Of a stretch of 64,000 nt of DNA, positions 52,512 to 60,527 are shown one piece after another. Made by a program: the position numbers and the translations under genes. The notes below the pieces were generated by a model. The model was not told the DNA's origin and did not search any database. It saw only the letters and a program-made list of their open reading frames with translations. Position 1 is the first letter of the stretch. Each line of letters begins with the position of its first letter. This stretch comes from GCA-003244245 sp052390495. GTDB lineage: Bacteria > Actinomycetota > Actinomycetes > Mycobacteriales > Pseudonocardiaceae. Location: contig JBQTGW010000350.1 in the NCBI GenBank assembly GCA_052390495.1, positions 1 through 64,000 on the forward strand, given 5' to 3'.

Positions 52512-52861
52512 GTCGGAGTTCCTCTCTCGGGCCGCAGGTAGCCTGCCGCATCGCGGTCGGGTTGCTCCCACAGGGACCCCAGGCACGGGTCGAACTGCTC
52601 TGCTGGGCTACTCGTATACCTCCAGGCAAGGTGGAAATAGTTATATATTGCTGCTACATCCCCCTGGTCAGGTGCCACCCTGAAGGATTAACCTGCGGTC
52701 GGTCACTGACACAGCATCACCATCGGTGGGCCGGTTGCAGGTGGGTGCGGGTGTCACCGCTGCACCGGCAGCGTCGGGAGAGGACCTGGCAAGGCGGCAG
52801 ATCCGCCCGCGCCGGATCGGTGTATCCGGCTGGCGAAGTGGCACAGCAGGAGAGGTTGCCG
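52512..52861 (+). promoter_or_regulatory. divergent region with AT-rich promoter before the eCIS cluster
   Basis: About 350 bases separate the glycosyltransferase from the BTAD gene. The patch GAAATAGTTATATATTGCTG (near 52632-52651) is by far the most AT-rich stretch in the neighbourhood and offers TATATT as a -10 box. No good -35 is evident. The remaining open frames are Pro/Arg-rich and unsupported. Confidence 0.45.
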
Positions 52862-53866
52862 GTGGACGAACTGCAGGTAAGGCTGTTCGGCGACGTGTCG
52901 GTCCAGCAGGCGGGCCGACCCCTTCCGTTTCCGTCCGGCAAGGCCCTTGAGCTGCTCTGCTACCTGCTGATTCATCGCGATCGTGCACACACCCGTGAGA
53001 CCCTGTCGGAAGTGCTGTGGCCCGGCGGGAAACCTGCTACCTCCAAGAATTATCTACGCCAGGCCCTGTGGCGGCTCAATGCGACGGTCCGATGCAGGCC
53101 GGACCGCCACCGAACAGGAACCGAGCTGCCCCTGATCATGGAGCCTGACTGGGTGCGTATCAATCCTGACGGTGCCTGGTGGCTGGACGTAAATGCATTC
53201 GAGCAAACCTACGCCGCCGTTCGTGATATATCTGGACGCAGTCTCTCCGACAGTCAGGCGCAAGCTGTGGAATCGGCTCTCGAGCTTTACCGCAGCGATC
53301 TGATGGCGGCCTGGTATCACGATTGGTGCGGCTATGAGCGGGACCGACTGCGGCTCGCTTACCTGGCAATGCTGGATCAGTTGATGAGCTATTGCGAGAC
53401 GCGGCGGCTCTACGCGAAGGGGCTGGGCCTCGGACAGACCGTATTGCGTTACGATCCGGCCCGGGAATGCACCCATCGCCAGCTGATGCTGCTCCACTAC
53501 CTGGCGGGAGACCGGACCTCCGCCATACGTCAGTACGAGCGTTGTAGTTCCGTCATGGCCCAGGAGTTCGGAGTCCAGCCCTCCGCGGGCACTGTTGCCC
53601 TATACGACCAAATCTGCGCCGACCGGGTACCTGATACTCCGTTGCCGCTGCCCGGGATGTCGCTGTTCAGCGGAGCGTCGGTGACCGGGCCGTCGACACT
53701 CGAGCGGCCGGAAATCGCAGCAATCGCGGGTCTGCATGCCCGGCTCGATCAGATTCAAGCCAGCTTGTGCGCACTTCAAGAATCCGTTCTGCAGAGTAGC
53801 GGAGCGCGTTTCGGGCACGCTCAAAAAATACCGAACGATTTGTCGGGGAAAAATGGCGGACAGTGA
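52862..53866 (+). CDS. BTAD (SARP-like) transcriptional regulator of the eCIS cluster
   Basis: 334 residues from GTG 52862 with AGGAGAGG seven bases upstream. N-terminal winged helix: LQVRLFGDVSVQQAGRPLPF, SGKALELLCYLLIHRDRAHT, LSEVLWPGGKPATSKNYLRQ. The BTAD (TPR-like) domain follows with WWLDVNAFEQTYAAVRD, ALELYRSDLMAAWYHDWCGY and ECTHRQLMLLHYLAGDRTSA, IRQYERC. No AAA or NB-ARC domain. As the first gene of the cluster, overlapping the ATPase gene by 14 bases, it is probably the dedicated activator of the injection system; this is inference from position. Confidence 0.88.
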   Translation: MDELQVRLFGDVSVQQAGRPLPFPSGKALELLCYLLIHRDRAHTRETLSEVLWPGGKPATSKNYLRQALWRLNATVRCRPDRHRTGTELPLIMEPDWVRINPDGAWWLDVNAFEQTYAAVRDISGRSLSDSQAQAVESALELYRSDLMAAWYHDWCGYERDRLRLAYLAMLDQLMSYCETRRLYAKGLGLGQTVLRYDPARECTHRQLMLLHYLAGDRTSAIRQYERCSSVMAQEFGVQPSAGTVALYDQICADRVPDTPLPLPGMSLFSGASVTGPSTLERPEIAAIAGLHARLDQIQASLCALQESVLQSSGARFGHAQKIPNDLSGKNGGQ

Positions 53867-56030
53867 AAGCTACACCACCTCGCTGCATCATGTGCTGGCC
53901 GAGCTGGCTCGGCTTGATCTGTTGCTGCGCAGCCAAGTCTGGCGACTACGTCAATCCACCGGCGCGTCCGATGAGGGGTGGTCGGCCTTCTACATCCCCG
54001 ATGCTGAGATAGATGCGTTACTGGACAAGCCGGTCGGCGTTCCCGCGTGGGCCACTGTCTCGCCCGTCGTCGATATCCCGGAGAACGCTGTCGAGCAGTG
54101 GGAGCAGCTGGGCGCCGAGATCGCCGAACGAGTAGCCGGCAGCGTGCGTCAAGGTGTGTACCTGAGACTGCTGGCATTGGCCGAGTTGTTCGACCTCGCT
54201 CCGTTCGATGTGGACGTGGTCGTGATGTGTCTGGCCCCTGAAATCGATCGGCGTTACGAACGCCTCTATGGCTACCTGCACGACGACATCACGCGGCGGG
54301 CGGCGACGGTTGATTTGATTCTCAACCTGCACTGCGCCGACCTTGCGGCCAAGGTGGCCGCGCGCACCCGATTCACCTCGCAGGCGCCGCTTGTTCGGCA
54401 CCACCTCGTGACGCTCGCGGAGGACTCCGCCCCGTGCTCCCTGCTCGGTAAGAGTGTTCGGCTGGACCCACGGATCGTCCGGTTCCTGCTCGAGGACGAC
54501 CACCTGGACGACCGGCTGCGGGGGTTCGCGCGGGTCGTCGTGCCCGAGGGATCCCTCGACGATCTGGTTTTCCCGGCGCAGTTCAGCGCGCGTCTGGCCG
54601 AGCTCGCCGAGCACGCCCGCGATGACCTCGTGCTGTATTGCCAAGGCCCTTACGGCGTCGGCAAGCAGACCGCGGCGTCGGCATGTTGCCAGAGCTGGGG
54701 TGCTGTGCTGCTGGTCGTGAGCGCAGAGCTGCTGGCCGCCCGCCCGGCGGAGGAGTTCGTGACGCTGATGAGCCTCGTCGACCGCGAGGCCCGGCTGCAG
54801 GGCGCGGTCATGTATTGGGAGCAAGTCGATGCCCTGCTGGGCGAACAGCAGCACGTGGAGCTGCTGCTTTTGACGCTGGCGGGCTATCCCGGACCGGCGT
54901 TCGTGGCCGGGGACATGGTATGGGAACCGGCGGACGCGCCGGATGCCATGACCTTCATCCGGCTGGAGTTCCCGACGCCGGGTTACTCCGAGCGCCTCCG
55001 GTTGTGGAGCGCTGCACTCCACGGACTGGTAGGTACCGAACTGGACCTGGCCACTCTGTCCGGCAAGTTCCGGTTGAGCGGCGGCCAGATCCGCGACGCC
55101 GCCGCGACCGCGCGCCATCTGGCTGTGGCCCGCGCCCCCGATGCGCCCATAGTGACCCAGGACGATCTGGCTGCCGCGTGCCGCCTGCAATCCAATCGCA
55201 AGCTGGCTGCGCTGGCACAGCACATCACTCCGCATTACACCTGGGATGACATCGTGCTGCCCGCCGACCGGATGGAGCAGCTGCGCGAGATCTCCAACCA
55301 GGTCCGCTACCGCGCCCTGGTCTACGAAAACTGGGGTTTCGAGCGCAAGGTGGCAGGCGGGCGAGGGCTCTGCGTGTTGTTCGCAGGCCCGCCCGGCACT
55401 GGCAAGACCATGGCCGCCGACGTCCTGGCGCACGACCTCGGCCTGGACCTCTACAAGATTGACCTGTCCACCGTGGTGAGCAAGTTCATCGGCGAGACCG
55501 AGAAGAACCTCGCCCGTATCTTCGCCGAGGCGGCGACCAGCAACGCGATTCTTTTTTTCGACGAGGCCGACGCGTTGTTCGGCAAGCGCACCCAGGTCCG
55601 CGACGCGCACGACCGCTACGCGAACCTGGAGACCAGCTACCTGCTGCAGAAGATGGAAGAGCACGAGGGGGTGGTCATCCTGGCCACGAACCTGCGCAAG
55701 AACATGGACGAGGCATTCGTCCGCCGATTGCATGTCACCATCGATTTCCCGGTTCCCGATGTCGACGAACGCCGCCGCATCTGGACCCGGATCTGGCCCA
55801 CCGAGGCGCCGCGAGCGGCGAGCCTGGACCTGGAACTGCTCGCTCGCCAGATCGACGTGCCCGGTGGCAGCATTCGCAATATCGCGCTCGCGGGTGCCTT
55901 TCTGGCCGCCGCCGACGGTGGGGTGGTCACTATGGCCCACCTGGTTCGGGCGACGCAACGCGAATACCAAAAGATGGGCAAGGTTCTGACGACCGAAGAG
56001 TTCGGTGACCGCGCCGGTCTGAGTCCTTGA
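53853..56030 (+). CDS. eCIS AAA+ ATPase (Afp15/Pvc15-like)
   Basis: 725 residues. The C-terminal AAA+ module has Walker A GPPGTGKTMAADVLAHDLGL near residue 512, KIDLSTVVSKFIGETEKNLA, Walker B NAILFFDEADALFGKRTQVR near 565, the sensor ATNLRKNMDEAFVRRLHVTI and the arginine finger region. An earlier degenerate P-loop, GPYGVGKQTAASACCQ near residue 265, marks an inactive first AAA domain. Such ATPases accompany nearly all extracellular contractile injection systems and act in assembly or effector loading. ATG 53853 overlaps the BTAD gene end by 14 bases. Confidence 0.9.
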   Translation: MADSESYTTSLHHVLAELARLDLLLRSQVWRLRQSTGASDEGWSAFYIPDAEIDALLDKPVGVPAWATVSPVVDIPENAVEQWEQLGAEIAERVAGSVRQGVYLRLLALAELFDLAPFDVDVVVMCLAPEIDRRYERLYGYLHDDITRRAATVDLILNLHCADLAAKVAARTRFTSQAPLVRHHLVTLAEDSAPCSLLGKSVRLDPRIVRFLLEDDHLDDRLRGFARVVVPEGSLDDLVFPAQFSARLAELAEHARDDLVLYCQGPYGVGKQTAASACCQSWGAVLLVVSAELLAARPAEEFVTLMSLVDREARLQGAVMYWEQVDALLGEQQHVELLLLTLAGYPGPAFVAGDMVWEPADAPDAMTFIRLEFPTPGYSERLRLWSAALHGLVGTELDLATLSGKFRLSGGQIRDAAATARHLAVARAPDAPIVTQDDLAAACRLQSNRKLAALAQHITPHYTWDDIVLPADRMEQLREISNQVRYRALVYENWGFERKVAGGRGLCVLFAGPPGTGKTMAADVLAHDLGLDLYKIDLSTVVSKFIGETEKNLARIFAEAATSNAILFFDEADALFGKRTQVRDAHDRYANLETSYLLQKMEEHEGVVILATNLRKNMDEAFVRRLHVTIDFPVPDVDERRRIWTRIWPTEAPRAASLDLELLARQIDVPGGSIRNIALAGAFLAAADGGVVTMAHLVRATQREYQKMGKVLTTEEFGDRAGLSP

Positions 56031-56094
56031 TAAGGTGCCGCACCGCGGGGGACAGGTCGACAGACGCTGCCGCAGACAGGGTATCGACACGTAC

Positions 56095-56107
56095 CCGATA
56101 TATCTGT
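56095..56107 (+). promoter_or_regulatory. shared CCGATATA motif, copy 1
   Basis: CCGATATATCTGT ends two bases before the GTG of the DUF4157 gene. A near-identical 13-mer, CCGATATACCTGT, occurs at 58596-58608 before the DUF4255 gene. The AT-rich core could be a -10 element giving a leaderless message here, or an activator site. Confidence 0.4.
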
Positions 56108-56108
56108 C

Positions 56109-58493
56109 GTGGTGCGGCTCGACCTCACCACGGAGCCGAAGGCCCGACCCGTCGCCGCGGGGCGGGCATCGGTCACCCACACCGCGACACCGGAGCAGGC
56201 GGGCACTGCCCACACTGTGCCTGTCCACACCGTGCCTGTCCACACCGTGCCTGCCCAGCTCGCTGCACCCCCCGGCGGCCACCTGGCACGCGTCGGTAAC
56301 GCGCTGCTCCAGCTGCAGCGCCTGCACGGGAACCAGTACGTTCAGCAGATCGTCGGTCACACCCGGCAGGCGGCGCACCCTAGCGCCGCGCCGGTGATTC
56401 AGACCAAGCTGTTGCTCGGCCCGGCCGATAACTGTCACGAGCGCGAGGCCGACCGCGTGGCGCGGGATGTGGTGCGGTGGACGGCTCAGCGGCGAACGAC
56501 GGGCGAAAATGAAAATAACGCCCTACGCCCCCCGTCACTCCAGTACCGCGTCCACCGTTCGGCGAGCAGCGCGAACGAGCCAATGAGCGCAGCGGCCCAG
56601 CGGGCCATCGGACACGAGCGTGGGCGGGGTCGAGCCCTCGCGAACCGCGTGCGGGAGCCGATGGAACAGGCATTCGGAGCTGACTTCAGCGGTGTCAGAA
56701 TTCACACCGACATCCAATCGGACCGACTTAGCCGATCGCTGCGGGCTAGTGCGTTCACTACCGGATGGGATATCTTCTTTCGACAGGGAAACCAAGCTCT
56801 GGACAGTCACTCGGGGCAAGAGTTACTTGCCCATGAGTTGGCGCATGTAGTGCAGCAGAATGGTGGTGCGTTGCCGCGCCGCTGCGCTACGTCCATGATG
56901 GCCACCGCCCCAAGTCATGGAGCACCAAATTATGAATGCGCTGTCGTGCAACGTCAATACGATTATAGATATCTATCCCAGCAACTCTCGCGGCAACGTC
57001 GTCGGGCAATGGGGTTAACGGAGGAAGATGAAGAACGAGAAGCCCTCGTAAATCGGGCTGGCGCCCGCGCGACGGCTGAGGCCAGGGAAGTGGCGCAAAC
57101 CGCGGAGGTGCGGCAGCGGCGTGCGCAGGCCAAGGCCCCGCTGTCCAGGTATATCGCGGGGAGGAGATTGCTGGAGACCGGCGGTGCCCGTGCGACGGCT
57201 GAAGCTCAGGGGGTTGTCCAGACTCCGGAGGCCACCCGGCTGGCCAAGGTCGCGTTCCTGGCCGGTCATGCCGGGAGTGGGTTGCTGGAGACCGGCGGTG
57301 CCCGCGCGACGGCCGAAGCTAGAGAACTGACGAAGGAACCCTCAGAAGGATCGAAGCGGCGGCCTCGGCTCACCAGCCTGGTGAAGCGGCGCGGACTTCG
57401 GGGTGATATGGACCGTCCCGACGTCGAGCTGACCAAAGGCCGTAAGAAGCGGCGGGCGGCGGACGAGAGGGATGTACAGCAAAAGGATAAGGCTGAGCAG
57501 GACCGCGCGACGTTCCTGGAACAGCGGCAGGCCGACTACTACCTTGGTGAATGCATATCTTTGCACCAGGAGATCGAGGCCGCCCATCCCAAGTTGCGGG
57601 ACAGCCTTGATTCCAAGACCAAGAGCGGGGCATCCGACGCGGCGACACAGGCGAAAGCGATCGGGGCCACTCCGGCCAGGATCGACGAGCTCCAAGCACT
57701 GGCCGAGGGCGTCGCAGTACTGCGTCCGGACTGGAGGATGCATGTGGGCGCTGTTCTCAACAAGGCTGAATCCAAGATCACCGGCCCGTACAACCTGAAG
57801 ACCGACCTCAACATCCTCGCTGCCTACAACATGCCCGACCTCAGAAAAGCCAAGACAGACGTTGAACACATCATCGCCACCAAGAACTGGCTGGATCCGG
57901 GTGACGCGGTCGAGCGACTCAATGCCGAATATAACGAAGTTCGCCCGTTGCACCTCTGGGTCGAGCGTTTGACGAAGCGTATCGCTTACCTCAAGAAGAA
58001 GGTTTCAGTAGCCTTGAAATCGGAGATCGATCAGGCGGAAACCACGCTGGGTACCGCGACCACCAAGACGCGGGCGCAGCTGGAAAAGCTACTCAAAGGC
58101 CTCGATTCAACGCTACTCTCGCACCAGCAGGTGGTCGCGGCGGACAAGTTCCAAGCCAAAGTGGGCGATGATGATGCTGTCAATTCCGCACTGGAAAAGC
58201 TACTCGATCATGACGTTATACGGCGAGGGATTTTCAACAAGAAATATAGTTCGTCATGGGACACGCATGGCGGATATTCTGTTGAGTACACTGTTGTTGG
58301 CCTTCAGAACATAGTCATCCATGCCCACTGCAACTCCAGCGGCAGCCCCAAGATCGGCACTTCGAACGCGGTCCACTGGAAGTTGAAGAGTGAGAAATTC
58401 ACCCCGGGTGCCAGCCACCCGATTTCGGACAAGTTGGCGAAGGCGCTCGTCGATCCGGAGACGCACAAGAGTAAGCCGCTTACCCAAGGTTAG
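56109..58493 (+). CDS. DUF4157 (eCIS core) protein with long C-terminal region, effector candidate
   Basis: 794 residues. After a disordered N-terminus with a TVPVH repeat comes DUF4157: NCHEREADRVARDVVRWTAQ, RVREPMEQAFGADFSGVRIH, TDIQSDRLSRSLRASAFTTG and the zincin-like GQELLAHELAHVVQQNGG near residue 241. Then a repeat region (GARATAEA three times, 41 and 38 residues apart), a helical middle and a distinct C-terminal domain (SVEYTVVGLQNIVIHAHCNS, SNAVHWKLKSEKFTPG). DUF4157 proteins are injection-system cargo or loading factors; the C-terminal domain is the likely toxin or payload. GTG start; no Shine-Dalgarno. Confidence 0.85.
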   Translation: MVRLDLTTEPKARPVAAGRASVTHTATPEQAGTAHTVPVHTVPVHTVPAQLAAPPGGHLARVGNALLQLQRLHGNQYVQQIVGHTRQAAHPSAAPVIQTKLLLGPADNCHEREADRVARDVVRWTAQRRTTGENENNALRPPSLQYRVHRSASSANEPMSAAAQRAIGHERGRGRALANRVREPMEQAFGADFSGVRIHTDIQSDRLSRSLRASAFTTGWDIFFRQGNQALDSHSGQELLAHELAHVVQQNGGALPRRCATSMMATAPSHGAPNYECAVVQRQYDYRYLSQQLSRQRRRAMGLTEEDEEREALVNRAGARATAEAREVAQTAEVRQRRAQAKAPLSRYIAGRRLLETGGARATAEAQGVVQTPEATRLAKVAFLAGHAGSGLLETGGARATAEARELTKEPSEGSKRRPRLTSLVKRRGLRGDMDRPDVELTKGRKKRRAADERDVQQKDKAEQDRATFLEQRQADYYLGECISLHQEIEAAHPKLRDSLDSKTKSGASDAATQAKAIGATPARIDELQALAEGVAVLRPDWRMHVGAVLNKAESKITGPYNLKTDLNILAAYNMPDLRKAKTDVEHIIATKNWLDPGDAVERLNAEYNEVRPLHLWVERLTKRIAYLKKKVSVALKSEIDQAETTLGTATTKTRAQLEKLLKGLDSTLLSHQQVVAADKFQAKVGDDDAVNSALEKLLDHDVIRRGIFNKKYSSSWDTHGGYSVEYTVVGLQNIVIHAHCNSSGSPKIGTSNAVHWKLKSEKFTPGASHPISDKLAKALVDPETHKSKPLTQG
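57060..57324 (+). repeat. internal repeats in the DUF4157 protein
   Basis: Three copies of GARATAEA begin at 57060, 57183 and 57297. The last two are extended: about 43 bases coding LLETGGARATAEA are nearly identical at 57168-57210 and 57282-57324, 114 bases apart. Such repeats between conserved N-terminal and variable C-terminal parts could promote recombination that swaps effector ends. Confidence 0.8.
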
Positions 58494-58595
58494 TGTCGTC
58501 GCAGGCGCAGTCGCGCAGGGTATCCACAGCGCAGCGATCTGGCGCAGCAAAGACGCGCTAGCAGACGTGCGAGAAGACACACCGAGAGTGTCTAT

Positions 58596-58608
58596 CCGAT
58601 ATACCTGT
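58596..58608 (+). promoter_or_regulatory. shared CCGATATA motif, copy 2
   Basis: CCGATATACCTGT lies 33 bases before the GTG of the DUF4255 gene and differs at one position from the motif at 56095-56107. It may be the -10 region of a promoter for the structural genes or a shared activator site. Confidence 0.4.
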
Positions 58609-58640
58609 ACCTGAACTAGTCGGAGTCGAGGGGAGCGGGC

Positions 58641-59231
58641 GTGTTTCATGACCTGGACGCGACCCTCGCGGCGCTGGTGCAGGGTGAGCTGCCCATGCGA
58701 AACGTCGCGATCAGCTTCGCCAGCCCGGATGACCAGTTCCCGCCGTCCAGCGTCACGCTGCCCGCGATCGCGTTTTTCCTCTACGACGTGCGGGAGAACG
58801 TCGAGCTGCGCAGCAACCAGTGGGAGACGCAGCGGCAGCCAGGCGGGATGATCACACGCAGGCCCCCACCGGCTCGGGTCGACTGTTCCTACCTGATCAC
58901 CGCCTGGCCAAGTGAGAGCGCGCCCAACCCGGCGCAAGACGAACATTACCTGCTTGGCGAGGTGCTGAAGGTGCTGTTGCGCCACCGCAGCATTCCCGAG
59001 CGGTACCTGCATGGCGAGCTGGTCGGGCAGGAGCCGTCGATACCGGCCAAGATCATCGCTGAGAATCAGTTGCAGAGCCTCGGCGAGTTCTGGCAGGCCA
59101 TGGGCGGACGGCCCAAGGCCACCCTGCATTACGGCATCACCCTCAGCGTCGATGTCTTCGATCCCGCAGATGTCGGACCCGAGGTGACGGAGAAGATCAT
59201 CAAGGTCAGCCAGGGCGTCGGTCGCGAATAA
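58641..59231 (+). CDS. DUF4255/Pvc16-like tail terminator (cap) protein
   Basis: 196 residues from a GTG with GAGGGGAG upstream. The family pattern is clear: MFHDLDATLAALVQGELPMR, SSVTLPAIAFFLYDVRENVE, NQWETQRQPGGMITRRPPPA, RVDCSYLITAWPSE, DEHYLLGEVLKVLLRHRSIP, LGEFWQAMGGRPKATLHYGI. Pvc16/Afp16-type proteins cap the distal end of the sheath-tube and stop polymerisation. It leads the structural gene block; the first sheath gene begins 38 bases after its stop. Confidence 0.9.
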   Translation: MFHDLDATLAALVQGELPMRNVAISFASPDDQFPPSSVTLPAIAFFLYDVRENVELRSNQWETQRQPGGMITRRPPPARVDCSYLITAWPSESAPNPAQDEHYLLGEVLKVLLRHRSIPERYLHGELVGQEPSIPAKIIAENQLQSLGEFWQAMGGRPKATLHYGITLSVDVFDPADVGPEVTEKIIKVSQGVGRE

Positions 59232-59269
59232 GCCGGACGATCCCGTTGTGACGAGGAGGAACACCAGCG

Positions 59270-60457
59270 ATGCCGCAATACCTCGCGCCAGGTGTGTACG
59301 TCGAAGAGGTGCCCTCGGCGATCAAACCGATCGCCGGCGTCGGAACCAGTACCGCGGGCTTCATCGGTGAGGTCGCCGACAACGTCACAACGCCGCTCAT
59401 GCCGGGCCGCACCGGGGAGAAAACCGATGGCAGCCGTGAGCCCGCGGACTTCTACCCCGTGGCCGCCGCTGACGAGCCCCAGTTGATCGACAGCTGGGAG
59501 CAGTTCAAGAAGCACTTCGGCGACATCCAGGAGGGTAATCACACGCTCGCCCATGCGGTGTACGGCTTCTTCAACAACGGAGGTGGTCTCTGCTGGGTCA
59601 CCCGGGTCCTGCCAGACGCCGATGACGATCAGTTCAAGGCCGCTCTGGAGACCTTCACCACGATCGACGAGATAGCCTTGGTGGCCATCCCCGGTGTGGT
59701 CAGCATCGAGGTGCAGGAGGCCGTTCTCAGTCACTGCGAGAACACCCAGGACCGTTTCGCGATCCTGGACGGCCAACAGACGACCACCTTGGACAAGGAT
59801 TCGATCCAGGGCGGCCTTCGCGGCAGCCCCGACGGTTACGGGGCGCTCTACTACCCGTGGATCGACGTCGGCGAGAAGGACACCGCAGGTGATCCGGTGT
59901 ACCTGCCGCCGAGCGGTCACATTGCTGGGGTCTTTGCCCGAGTCGACACCGAGCGCGGCGTGCACAAGGCGCCGGCCAATGAGGTGATCCGCGGCGCGCT
60001 CGGCGTGCAGACACTGGTCAGCAGGCAGAGCCAGGGTCCCCTCAACCAGGACGGCATCAACGTCATCCGCAGGTTCGACGGCAATATCACGATCTGGGGG
60101 GCGCGCACGCTCGCCACCGATCCGGAGTGGCGCTATATCAACATCCGGCGACTGTTCAACTTCCTGCGTGAGTCGATCGATGAGGGCACCCAGTGGGTGG
60201 TCTTCGAGCCGAACGCGCCGGAGCTGTGGTCGAAGATCCGGCGCAACATCACTGCTTTTCTCACCACAGTGTGGGCCTCCGGTGCGCTGCTCGGCGCCAC
60301 TCCGGAGCAGGCGTTTTACGTGCGCTGCGACGAGACCACCAACCCCGAGGAGGTCCGGGACCTCGGGCAGGTGGTCACCGAGATCGGCGTCGCGGTGGTG
60401 AAACCCGCCGAGTTCGTCATCTTCCGGATCAGCCAGTGGTCCGGCGCGTCGAGGTGA
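59270..60457 (+). CDS. contractile sheath protein 1
   Basis: 395 residues. N-terminal YLAPGVYVEEVPSAIKPIAG, VGTSTAGFIGEVADN is the classic tail sheath opening. Central DSWEQFKKHFGDIQEGNHTL, AVYGFFNNGGGLCWVTRVLP and GYGALYYPWIDVGEKDTAGD follow. The C-terminal domain includes NVIRRFDGNITIWGARTLAT, EWRYINIRRLFNFLRESIDE, GTQWVVFEPNAPELWSKIRR and EQAFYVRCDETTN. It lacks a large insertion domain. ATG start with GAGGAGG upstream. Sheath contraction drives the inner tube through the target membrane. Confidence 0.95.
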   Translation: MPQYLAPGVYVEEVPSAIKPIAGVGTSTAGFIGEVADNVTTPLMPGRTGEKTDGSREPADFYPVAAADEPQLIDSWEQFKKHFGDIQEGNHTLAHAVYGFFNNGGGLCWVTRVLPDADDDQFKAALETFTTIDEIALVAIPGVVSIEVQEAVLSHCENTQDRFAILDGQQTTTLDKDSIQGGLRGSPDGYGALYYPWIDVGEKDTAGDPVYLPPSGHIAGVFARVDTERGVHKAPANEVIRGALGVQTLVSRQSQGPLNQDGINVIRRFDGNITIWGARTLATDPEWRYINIRRLFNFLRESIDEGTQWVVFEPNAPELWSKIRRNITAFLTTVWASGALLGATPEQAFYVRCDETTNPEEVRDLGQVVTEIGVAVVKPAEFVIFRISQWSGASR

Positions 60458-60521
60458 TACCACCCGCGCAGTGATATCGACCGCGCAGTGATACCGGCCG
60501 GACAGTGATATCGACCAGGAC
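60454..60521 (+). repeat. four 17-base tandem repeats between the sheath genes
   Basis: Units GTGATACCACCCGCGCA, GTGATATCGACCGCGCA, GTGATACCGGCCGGACA and GTGATATCGACCAGGAC lie head to tail at 60454-60521. The first includes the stop codon of sheath gene 1; the last ends six bases before the GTG of sheath gene 2. Odd and even units share GTGATAcc and GTGATAtcgacc. Confidence 0.9.
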
Positions 60522-60527
60522 GGAACC

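Noticed and set aside
54018..56438. 806-codon open frame on the minus strand
   Set aside because: It is the antisense shadow of the AAA+ ATPase and DUF4157 genes, His/Gln-rich with no motifs; the plus strand carries Walker A and B.
59129..60463. 444-codon open frame on the minus strand
   Set aside because: Antisense of the first sheath gene, whose domain motifs are unambiguous.
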